From positions 124,001 to 188,000 of the forward strand of contig JBGMEA010000006.1 in NCBI GenBank assembly GCA_041447245.1: a DNA stretch of 64,000 bases. The letters run 5' to 3'. The position numbers and the translations under genes were made by a program. The notes below the pieces were generated by a model, which saw only the letters and a list, made by a program, of their open reading frames with translations, did not search any database and had not been told where the DNA came from. Below are positions 14,341 to 22,481 of this stretch, one piece after another. How positions within the stretch are numbered: the first letter of the stretch is position 1; each line of letters begins with the position of its first letter. This DNA is from JBGMEA01 sp041447245. Its GTDB lineage: Bacteria > Bacillota > Clostridia > Eubacteriales > Anaerofustaceae.

Positions 14341-17300
14341 TTATTCCTCGCCCAGCAGCGCTTCCATTTCCTCACGGGTCAGTTTGTTCTTTTCCAGCAG
14401 CGCATTTACCATGCGGTCCATACGGTGTTTATTTTTCGCAATAATTTCTACGGTGTTTTTCATCTCATCGCGGATGATAGCGCTGACGCGCTCGGATACC
14501 TTGGCGGCCAGCGGGCCGCGTGTGGCTTCCTCCGCGCTCATGACGGCCATGCCGAATTCATCGTCCATGCCGTAATTGCAGATCATGGCGCGGGCAACGC
14601 GGGTAGCTTGTTCTAAATCTCCCGACGCGCCGGTGGACACGCCGTCTTTCTCACCGTAATACACGATTTCTGCTGCGCGCCCGCCGAGGCTGGTGCGGAT
14701 ACGGCTGATTAAATCCTCCTTGGTTTGCAGCGGCCCCATATCCTGATCGGAATGCTCCATATAACCGCCGTGGCCGCCACGGGCGACAATGGTCAGGTAG
14801 GAAGGGGTATTCCCGCCCAAATAGCATAGGAAAGCGTGGCCGGATTCGTGCCGTGCGACACGCTCCAAATATTCATGGCCCCAGTTTTTCTCCGCGCCAA
14901 AGCGGGAAAGCTCAAACGCTTCATCCAGCAGCACGTCATCAAGGGGCTTATTCTGCTTCACAGCCATGCGGTTGGCAAGCTCCAGCACCGACGCCATATT
15001 GGCAAGGCTCATACCGGTGGAACGCCCGGCGAGACGCTCGATCATCTGCTCTGTGACGATGTGCGTCTTATTCTTTTTCAGCATCATTTCGATATACTGC
15101 CGCCTGTCGTCCTTGTTCGGCAGATCCACCATGATCTTTCTGTCAAAGCGTCGGGCAAGCGCCGCATCGATGGTGCCCATGCCGCCTTTGCCTTCCTCAA
15201 CGTCGAAATTCGTTGCCGCCAGCACAAAGATGGGGCGCTTTGGATCGACAGAAAAACCATCCATTTCCGTAAGCAGCGCGTTGAGCGCCATTTCCTCGCC
15301 GTGACCGGAATCAGAGCCGCCGCGTGCGCGTCCCACCGCGTCGATCTCGTCGATAAAGATAATGGCAGGTGCATACCTCCGTGCCTTTTTGAATAGCGCA
15401 CGAACGGATTCCGGGCCGCTTCCTTGATACTTGGTGACAAACGAACTTGCCACAGCGGGGATAAAAGCGACGCCGCTTTCTCCGGCCATAGCTTTGGCCA
15501 GCAGCGTTTTGCCCGTTCCCGGAGGGCCGTAAAGGAGTACGCCCTTAGGCGGCTTTAAGCCCTGCGCCGAGAATTTTTTGGGATTTTTAAGATAATTGAT
15601 GAAGAATTGCAATTCTTCTTTTGCTTCACCGGCACCGATCACATCCTCGAACCGGATGTTCGGCTTTTCGGCGTCCGTCAACACCTCTCCGGCGTCCTCC
15701 GCAGCCAGCGCGCGCTTTAACTGAAGGTCCCGAACCCGAATAACGACTTCTTTTTTATCGGGGGTAAATTTAGGCGCGGTTTCAAAATACAGCACCTTGC
15801 GTTCCCCGGCCATGCTCGCCGCTACGCTCTGCATGTACATCCGCTTGCAGATATCTTCAAGCTCATCTTCAAACACCGTAAAATCATCGGTGGGCGCGGT
15901 GAGCTTGCCTCTGGCTCCCGCACGCACAAAAGACATGAGAAGCTCGCTGTCGATCTTAAATAATTCTGTTTCCAGAAGATACACCGGCAGTTCGGGAAGA
16001 CGTTCACGAATAGCGCTAAACAGCTCGTTACCTTCGTGTATACTGGCCGCTGCCATAGGCGCAAAATCAAAGGCGTTCACTGTCCCTGTTGCGGCTGCAA
16101 GATCAGGAGACAGGCTGCTTTCGTCGTTTTTTGCTGCGGTTTCATCCCGTGTACTCAGATCAAGCAGGACTAACCGGATGTCCTTTTCACCGGCGATTTT
16201 CAGCGCCTCATCCCGATTTGTGGTCTGATAAAAAATGAAGCCAGGCAGCTTTTCTTTACATATGTCTGCAAACCACGGCGTGCCGAAAATCAGGATTTCG
16301 GCTTTTTCGTTGTTCTGGAATAGGGGAAGCACATCGGCAGAGAGGTGCACGGCATCAACTTCAAACCGGATGCTGTCCAAACGCTCCAGCACGGAGAGAA
16401 AGGAATCTACGTTGAATAACCGACAAAGCTTAAATATTTCGTTTTTAAAGAAAAGCTCCGTTTGTGCCCGCAGCGTGCGCGCGTCGGCCTGACCACCTTC
16501 TGCGAAGAGGAGCGTACTCGCCAGCAAGTCATCCGCGCTTACGGTAATGCCGTACTGCTTATGGAACAGCTCACAGAATCGCTTGAATTCTCCCGCGCTG
16601 ATTCTTTCTAAATCGTTCGCCTGCAAGTGATTAAACAGAAGCGGCCAGCCCGTGGCCATACGGGAAGTAATGGCGGCGGGGAAGAAAGGCTGCCCTGTCT
16701 GTGGGTTTTTCTCAGTTTCCAGCGCGTTAAGTATCGTTTTGCGCGGGATACCCGCAGCGTTTTGCTTTGCGTCGCCCTCATAGAGAGAACGTCCCGCATT
16801 GGATGTGAAAATAATGATGGTATCCTTAAACGAAACATCTTCATCCATATATTTGTCGGACAACCTGCCCGCGTCGAGTATCTGTAAAAACAGGTGAATC
16901 GTGTTCAGGCGCGCTTTTTCAATTTCATCAAACAGTAAAATGCTATGCGGATGCTGTTTGACAAAGCCGGTCAGCGTGCCCGGCTTTGCTCCCTGATAGC
17001 TGCGCTCAAAGCCGACAAGGTTCATATACGACTGATGATCGGAAAAGCTGGACATATCAAATCGTTTATAGGGAATGCTGAGCGCTTCCGCCGCCTGTTC
17101 GGCAAGGAAGGTCTTCCCGACGCCCGGAGGTCCCGCGAAAACAAAAATGGCCCGTGGGCGCTTGCGCTTTTCATCGCTTGCCGCCAGCACCTCAGCGCTG
17201 AACATACCTTCCGAAAAAGCATGGACCACATGATCCTGACCGCAAACGGTGGAGAGCAGCTTGGAACGCATAGTACGGATGCGCGCCGTCAGCTCTGGCA

Positions 17301-17841
17301 GGAAGCTAAGTCCCATTTCAGATGCCGCGTCGGACGTTTGTTCTTTGCTTTTCGGCATTGGGACAGCGGCCTCCGCCACCGGTTCGCCGTTTTGCAAAAC
17401 GGCTTTGTTGCCGCTTTTGGGAACAACATCACCGATGACGCCGATTGGGTCATTCAGTATTACCGTGAGCGCCATGGCGGCGGTCAATTCCTCAGAACCC
17501 ATGGCGGCGGCCACCTGTGCCGCCGTATTCAGCATCGACGTCATCTCTGCTTGGATATTCCTATTTTCAGGAAAGCAATAACTGCGCAACATCCCGCGCA
17601 ACTGGCCCCGGGCGCGTGATGAATCTACTCCGGACTCGGACAGCAACGCGCGTACTTGGCGAATATCCTCTTTGATTCCGCTATGGTATTTCTCTTTTGG
17701 TGTGATATCTTCGGGCTGAAGCTCGGCAAGCTTCAAAATGCCTAAAAAAACATGCTCTACTGCAAGCTCCGCGCCATTGCCCGCCGCAAGTTCCGCCTGC
17801 GCGCGCATCATAACAAATTGCATGGTGATGGATGAATCCAT
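14341..17841 (-). CDS. Hybrid AAA+ protease: Clp-type N-domain and ClpA-like AAA, receiver-like middle, FtsH AAA and M41 peptidase
   Basis: 1166 residues from the ATG at 17841 (SD CCGGAGGTG). Order: Clp_N-like helices (1-130); ClpA/ClpX-type AAA with Walker A GPPGVGKT (237-244) and Walker B ILLFDEIEKA (about 301-310); a middle with a receiver-like alpha/beta unit (about 510-600); FtsH-type AAA with GPPGTGKT (772-779), IIFIDEID (827-834) and Arg fingers in ALARRFDR; and an M41 zinc peptidase with HESGH (998-1002) and a third ligand Asp near 1075 in GASGDLE. No membrane segment is seen, although FtsH is normally membrane-anchored. All catalytic residues are present. It follows the WD40 kinase by 15 bases. 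Likely the proteolytic output of the cluster. Confidence 0.9.
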   Translation of the reverse strand: MDSSITMQFVMMRAQAELAAGNGAELAVEHVFLGILKLAELQPEDITPKEKYHSGIKEDIRQVRALLSESGVDSSRARGQLRGMLRSYCFPENRNIQAEMTSMLNTAAQVAAAMGSEELTAAMALTVILNDPIGVIGDVVPKSGNKAVLQNGEPVAEAAVPMPKSKEQTSDAASEMGLSFLPELTARIRTMRSKLLSTVCGQDHVVHAFSEGMFSAEVLAASDEKRKRPRAIFVFAGPPGVGKTFLAEQAAEALSIPYKRFDMSSFSDHQSYMNLVGFERSYQGAKPGTLTGFVKQHPHSILLFDEIEKARLNTIHLFLQILDAGRLSDKYMDEDVSFKDTIIIFTSNAGRSLYEGDAKQNAAGIPRKTILNALETEKNPQTGQPFFPAAITSRMATGWPLLFNHLQANDLERISAGEFKRFCELFHKQYGITVSADDLLASTLLFAEGGQADARTLRAQTELFFKNEIFKLCRLFNVDSFLSVLERLDSIRFEVDAVHLSADVLPLFQNNEKAEILIFGTPWFADICKEKLPGFIFYQTTNRDEALKIAGEKDIRLVLLDLSTRDETAAKNDESSLSPDLAAATGTVNAFDFAPMAAASIHEGNELFSAIRERLPELPVYLLETELFKIDSELLMSFVRAGARGKLTAPTDDFTVFEDELEDICKRMYMQSVAASMAGERKVLYFETAPKFTPDKKEVVIRVRDLQLKRALAAEDAGEVLTDAEKPNIRFEDVIGAGEAKEELQFFINYLKNPKKFSAQGLKPPKGVLLYGPPGTGKTLLAKAMAGESGVAFIPAVASSFVTKYQGSGPESVRALFKKARRYAPAIIFIDEIDAVGRARGGSDSGHGEEMALNALLTEMDGFSVDPKRPIFVLAATNFDVEEGKGGMGTIDAALARRFDRKIMVDLPNKDDRRQYIEMMLKKNKTHIVTEQMIERLAGRSTGMSLANMASVLELANRMAVKQNKPLDDVLLDEAFELSRFGAEKNWGHEYLERVARHESGHAFLCYLGGNTPSYLTIVARGGHGGYMEHSDQDMGPLQTKEDLISRIRTSLGGRAAEIVYYGEKDGVSTGASGDLEQATRVARAMICNYGMDDEFGMAVMSAEEATRGPLAAKVSERVSAIIRDEMKNTVEIIAKNKHRMDRMVNALLEKNKLTREEMEALLGEE

Positions 17842-17856
17842 ATGCGTCACCTCCGG

Positions 17857-20800
17857 CTATTTCTTTTTCCCAAATAAACTGAATTTCTTTTTTCCTGGCT
17901 CCCTTGTGGAGGCAATCTCCATTAGCTTTTTCTTTATGCCTTCGGGGCGGATGAAGCCATAGCCACAGGCTTGTAGTTCCTCAATAAATACTTCGAGATC
18001 TTCTTCTGTAAAGTCCGGATTCCGAGACAGAAAGGCTTCAAGATAGGGCTGTACGGATTCATCCCAATTAGTCCAGCCGGGAAATTGGTATTCCCAATCA
18101 AACCTTACTTCGCTATATTCACCGCCGCTATCAAAAATGTAGGCCCCAAGGTTCTCCTGCGAAATGGCCAAGGCAGCCGGTTTGCCGAATGAAAGACGGT
18201 TTTCAACCAAGACTTTGCCAGTATCCATATCCCATATTTTCCAACCTGGTTCATGACAAGTTGCCATTAGATAACGCGCATTCGCTATAAAGGTGATGGC
18301 GCTGATGCACTTGGTCTCCCGAAATTCCCACAACTTTTCGCCTCGGCTGTTCCAAATCTCGATAGACCAATCTTTTCCGATCTTGCGGGTGTTGGCAATC
18401 AAAGTTCCGTCAGGGCTGACACACAACCTGTAACGACTGGCCCCATCACCCGTTGCGAAAGGATGCCATTTACCGCTGTCTAAACAAAACACCGCGATGC
18501 CAAAAGGGTCTTCGCCGCAAGCATAGGCAATTTTCCCATTCGGAGCGCAGATAATATCGTATACTATCGTGTTCTCCATTCCTTTGCGGGCAAAGGTTTT
18601 TTTGCGCTTGCCATCCACTGTAGAATAAAGAGAGATGCTTCCAAACATTCCCCCCGCCAAAATCTCGCTACCATCGGGCAAAAAGGATAGAGCGGTTGGC
18701 CTACCGCTACCGCTTGGAAGTTTGATAGAAAGCGTGGACTGGAAAAGGTGGCAGGTAAAAATCTGAATTACACTGGATGCAACGGCGCTTTCGCTTTCTT
18801 TTCCGCCAACGGCGAAGGTTATACCGTCTCCGCTTAAAGCCAGGCCACAGCCTTGATTTCCCAATTTAGTTGCAAATAATTTTTCGCCCCCGACAGACCG
18901 CACAGCGGAAATCCTGCCCTTTTCATCGCAATAGAGGAAATACCCCATCGGGGACAACAACACCCGCTTCAACGCATCTTGGTTATTCAGCCTGTCCTCA
19001 TCGACCGCATATACAGCACGGATACCGATTCGTTGGCAGAGTTTCCCGATCTCATCTTGCACGGACAGAGCCTCAAGGGCAGTCTCAAATCCCTTGATGG
19101 TACGCGCTTGTGCCAAAGCTTTCAGGGAGGCGGCAACATCACCTGTCCCCAATTGTGTCCGACATTGCGCCAGAAAACTATAAAAGCGTTGTTGGAGATC
19201 CATCTGTTCCTGAAAGCTGCGGATTTTGCACAGTGTGCCCTTGGCCCTATAGAACTCCTTGGGTAGGGGCATACTCCAGGTGCTATCATCCGGGCCGATC
19301 CATACGAGGTTGTTATCGGCTGTAAACGCAGCTGCTACTTGGCCGCTGGAGGATGCGAAATCCGGTTGGGCAAAGGTAAAAAGGCATCGCCCCGTGGCAT
19401 ATTCCCATACGCTGAATTTTTCAGGGCTGTCCCAGTAAGAAGCCATAAGGTATATCCCGTCCGGGGAGAAAGAGATTGATTTCACTGCCGGTATACCTTC
19501 CGCAAAAAGGCGGAGTCTGGCAGAACCGACTGCTGTGTTCCATACTTCGATACGGTTTACACGTGCTTGTTTCCCGCCATCGATGCAGGTGCCGCTTAAA
19601 AAGCATTTTCCATCTGGGGTGAAGGCAAACGCACCTATGCGATCATTCATAGCTATTTCGATGTGAAATGTTGCCATACTCACATCCCATAGTCGTATCG
19701 TGTAATTGTAGTGGTATTCCGGAGCAGAAATTCCCTTATGTGCGAGTTGGTTAAAAACCACCGGATCACAGCCGTAGGTCAACAGATGTTCTCCCGTTGT
19801 ATCGAAAGCCAGACAGGTAACTTTAGAAAGATGAGCTTGGAATGTCTTTTGCTCCCGCCTCGTTTGTCCATCCAGAATGGATACACGCCCGTCATCGTAG
19901 CCATTAGCAATTTGATGCCCATTAGGAGCGGTATTTGTGCAAAGACCATTGTATACCCGCTTGCGGGTTAAATCTGATCGGATAGACGCTATTTCGATAA
20001 AGGATGATTCAGGATGCGGTAGATTCTGCGGCAACACACGCCGTGGGTCCTTTTCGTGGAGAAGCATAGCTGATTGCACATCACAACGTTCCAGGTGTAT
20101 ATCAAATAGCAGATCATCTATTTCCGTGTGGTTGAGAGCCACTGCATATAAGCTTTGCACTCGTTGCAATAGCTGTATATCGTCCATTCGGCCGCTACGC
20201 CAAAAAAGTAAGCCTTGGTTATAGATTGTCTCTACATGCTGGCTGTTTTGCATCAAGGCAGATTGCCAGCATCGCTCCGCATCATCAGGCTTGCCCAGGT
20301 CAAGGAAGGACAATGCGCGGTTATTCAGACTGTCCGATGTATCCGCCGCAGCCTTGGACACGGGGCGCGGATAGTCTTTTCCGGTTTCTTCCCGATAAAT
20401 TTCCAGCAACCGTTTTTCTATCTCTGCAAAATCATGCGGACGTTCGGTTTCCTTTGCGTTTAAGCATGCTTTAAGTAAATCCTGTATTTTTTGAGGGATG
20501 GAGACTTTTGCGTTGGGAAAATACTCCTCGCAGGCCGCACCAGCTATCACGCCGTTTTGCCAAGGGCGCTCTCCAAGGTACATTTCCATCACCGATACCG
20601 CCCAGGAATAGATATCGGTGCGCCGGGTGAGCTGCCCGCCATTCATCTGCTCCATCGAACAGTAGGCAGGGGTATAGCCGCCACTGGCGGAAAATATCGT
20701 GGCGTCGGCCGGGATGTCCGCATCAAGTACGGTCAGTGTGGCGCGTGCTCTGGCGATACCGAAGTCCGCTACCTTGGCGTCCCAATCTTTCGTCAAAAGT

Positions 20801-21390
20801 AGGTTATCGGGTTTGACATCCTGATGGATCAGCCCTTGCTCATGGGCGTAATGCAGCCCGCGCACAAACTGGATGGCGATGTCGAGGATACGCTCTGCGG
20901 CGTTTCCCTCATAAAGGCTTCCCTTCTCAATGGCGCTTTTCAGACTGCCGCCGTCCATCCATTCCGAAAAGATAGATGGTACGCCCGCGATATCACGCAC
21001 GTAATAACAGGATACAATATGGGGATGCAGGCCAAGGTTAATCCACGCCTCGCATTCATGGACGAAGTTTTCTTTCTGCTTTTCCGACTGAAAGAGACTT
21101 GATTTTGGGCGCTTCATGGCAAGGTCAACGTTCCAGCCGGTATGATGCACACGCCATACCGCCCCCATGCCGCCCTCAATGGCATCAGATTCGATGCGAT
21201 AGGTATCCAGCAGAGAAGCGCCTTGTTCAAGCACAGGAGAGGCACTTTCGTCGCCAGAGGCCGCTTCGCCGTCCAAAACGGTAGCGTCATCCGGCATGGT
21301 TGCAACGTCGTCGGGCAGAGTGGTATCTGCCGTGTCGGCATCAAGAACCGTTTCCTCCGCGTCTAATATCGTTTTTTCATCTTTGGCCAT
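17857..21390 (-). CDS. Ser/Thr protein kinase with C-terminal WD40 propeller and Thr-x-x-Asp tail
   Basis: 1177 residues from the ATG at 21390 (SD GAGGGGTG). Residues 1-60 are acidic and hold five T-x-x-D motifs (Thr 7, 14, 24, 31, 37). The kinase domain is at 65-330: glycine loop EGGMGAV, Lys near 93, HQDVKPDN with catalytic Asp 191 (HRD changed to HQD), DFG at 209-211, and a sixth T-x-x-D in the activation segment (Thr 220). A helical TPR-like part follows (about 345-420), then WD40 repeats from about 470 to 1080, probably one or two propellers. FHA domains of many proteins bind phospho-T-x-x-D, and an FHA kinase is encoded two genes upstream. Likely a sensor kinase; ligand unknown. Confidence 0.9.
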   Translation of the reverse strand: MAKDEKTILDAEETVLDADTADTTLPDDVATMPDDATVLDGEAASGDESASPVLEQGASLLDTYRIESDAIEGGMGAVWRVHHTGWNVDLAMKRPKSSLFQSEKQKENFVHECEAWINLGLHPHIVSCYYVRDIAGVPSIFSEWMDGGSLKSAIEKGSLYEGNAAERILDIAIQFVRGLHYAHEQGLIHQDVKPDNLLLTKDWDAKVADFGIARARATLTVLDADIPADATIFSASGGYTPAYCSMEQMNGGQLTRRTDIYSWAVSVMEMYLGERPWQNGVIAGAACEEYFPNAKVSIPQKIQDLLKACLNAKETERPHDFAEIEKRLLEIYREETGKDYPRPVSKAAADTSDSLNNRALSFLDLGKPDDAERCWQSALMQNSQHVETIYNQGLLFWRSGRMDDIQLLQRVQSLYAVALNHTEIDDLLFDIHLERCDVQSAMLLHEKDPRRVLPQNLPHPESSFIEIASIRSDLTRKRVYNGLCTNTAPNGHQIANGYDDGRVSILDGQTRREQKTFQAHLSKVTCLAFDTTGEHLLTYGCDPVVFNQLAHKGISAPEYHYNYTIRLWDVSMATFHIEIAMNDRIGAFAFTPDGKCFLSGTCIDGGKQARVNRIEVWNTAVGSARLRLFAEGIPAVKSISFSPDGIYLMASYWDSPEKFSVWEYATGRCLFTFAQPDFASSSGQVAAAFTADNNLVWIGPDDSTWSMPLPKEFYRAKGTLCKIRSFQEQMDLQQRFYSFLAQCRTQLGTGDVAASLKALAQARTIKGFETALEALSVQDEIGKLCQRIGIRAVYAVDEDRLNNQDALKRVLLSPMGYFLYCDEKGRISAVRSVGGEKLFATKLGNQGCGLALSGDGITFAVGGKESESAVASSVIQIFTCHLFQSTLSIKLPSGSGRPTALSFLPDGSEILAGGMFGSISLYSTVDGKRKKTFARKGMENTIVYDIICAPNGKIAYACGEDPFGIAVFCLDSGKWHPFATGDGASRYRLCVSPDGTLIANTRKIGKDWSIEIWNSRGEKLWEFRETKCISAITFIANARYLMATCHEPGWKIWDMDTGKVLVENRLSFGKPAALAISQENLGAYIFDSGGEYSEVRFDWEYQFPGWTNWDESVQPYLEAFLSRNPDFTEEDLEVFIEELQACGYGFIRPEGIKKKLMEIASTREPGKKKFSLFGKKK

Positions 21391-21417
21391 GATATCACCC
21401 CTCATGCGATAGCGATA

Positions 21418-21621
21418 CTACCGTTCCTCTTTCCCTTTTTCTCGTTCTTTCTTCTGTCGAAAGTATACATAGCGGAGCCGCTCAACCTCGTCGTTGGTAT
21501 ATTGCGCGTCAATATATTCATATTCATCCAGATAGGGATGCCCATTGGCGTCATACAGCGGCACCAGCATTCTGTCAAAATCCTCGTTGGTATACTCTTT
21601 ATTCATATCAAAATCTTCCAT
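21418..21621 (-). CDS. Small acidic protein
   Basis: 67 residues, highly charged (Asp, Glu, Lys, Tyr), ending in a basic/acidic helix (RQKKEREKGKEER). No family recognised. The ATG at 21621 is eight bases after AAGGAGG; a second ATG five codons later is also possible. It sits between the PP2C gene and the WD40 kinase gene, 27 bases before the latter. It could be a regulator or adaptor of the kinase. It is real by SD and position, unproven by homology. Confidence 0.6.
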   Translation of the reverse strand: MEDFDMNKEYTNEDFDRMLVPLYDANGHPYLDEYEYIDAQYTNDEVERLRYVYFRQKKEREKGKEER

Positions 21622-21694
21622 AGATACAGCCTCCTTACCTTTGATATGGTCATTGTAGCTGCTTTCTTGTGAAAGCGTTTGAAATTTGCGCTTC

Positions 21695-21706
21695 TGTCAA
21701 TTGACA
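21695..21706. promoter_or_regulatory. 12-bp palindrome between the PP2C gene and the small acidic gene
   Basis: TGTCAATTGACA is a perfect palindrome, 10 bases downstream of the PP2C stop. The minus-strand half contains TTGACA, but no -10 box lies at 16-18 bp, so I read it as a protein-binding site at best. Confidence 0.35.
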
Positions 21707-21716
21707 CTATGAAAAC

Positions 21717-22481
21717 TCACGATACGATTTTAATATAAACTGCTGAGATATTATCGTTTCCGCCGTTTTCATTCGCTTCCCGGATTAATCTTTCACAGAT
21801 TGTTCGGGGGCTTTTGCTGCCGCGCAGGATAGGCACAAGCTCATGGTTGTCAACCATGCCGTATAATCCGTCGCTGCATAAGAGAATCCGATCTCCCGGT
21901 TCAATGTCACAGATAAAATAATCCGGCAGTGCGGGCGCATTCATGCCTACAAATCGGGTAAGCCGTGAGCTTGCCGGATGCCCTGTTGCGTCATCTTTTA
22001 AAAGATCACCATTTTTGACCATGATAGCGGCGATATTATGATCCTCTGTGACCTGCATGATTGTCTTTTTATATTTCCGCAACAGATAGCCGCGACTGTC
22101 GCCGAGATTTGCAAAGATTGCCTTGTCCCGATACAGCCATACGCCACAGAAGGTTGCACCAAAGCGGATATATTTTTCCGTGTTTGCCGTGTTGAACAGC
22201 CCGTCGCTGACCATACGGACAGTTTCGACAAAAGCGGCTCCGGCTTCTTCGGCCGTCTTTGCATCTTTAATTGCAAAGGGTATCATTGCGGGAATGGCCT
22301 CCCGCACATACGCGGACGCTTTTGCGCCCTGCTGAAGACCTCCCATACCATCGGAAACGGCAAATACGCCGATATCCGGGCAAAGGATGATTTCATCCTG
22401 ATTGGTGTTTCTGCGCTGACCGATATCCTTTTGCCCGGCGAAGGAAAAGCCATATGTAAAGGTAGATATTGTACACTTCAT
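21717..22481 (-). CDS. PP2C-family Ser/Thr protein phosphatase
   Basis: 254 residues from the ATG at 22481, which shares one base with the stop of the FHA kinase gene (TGATG), so the two are coupled. All metal-dependent PP2C motifs are there in order: RRNTNQDE, VSDGMGG, FANLGDSR, LLCSDGL and GGNDN, with the metal-binding Asp residues kept. It is a minimal cytoplasmic enzyme without membrane part, like PrpC/Stp. It should remove phosphates placed by the kinases of the cluster and so reset the signal. Confidence 0.93.
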   Translation of the reverse strand: MKCTISTFTYGFSFAGQKDIGQRRNTNQDEIILCPDIGVFAVSDGMGGLQQGAKASAYVREAIPAMIPFAIKDAKTAEEAGAAFVETVRMVSDGLFNTANTEKYIRFGATFCGVWLYRDKAIFANLGDSRGYLLRKYKKTIMQVTEDHNIAAIMVKNGDLLKDDATGHPASSRLTRFVGMNAPALPDYFICDIEPGDRILLCSDGLYGMVDNHELVPILRGSKSPRTICERLIREANENGGNDNISAVYIKIVS

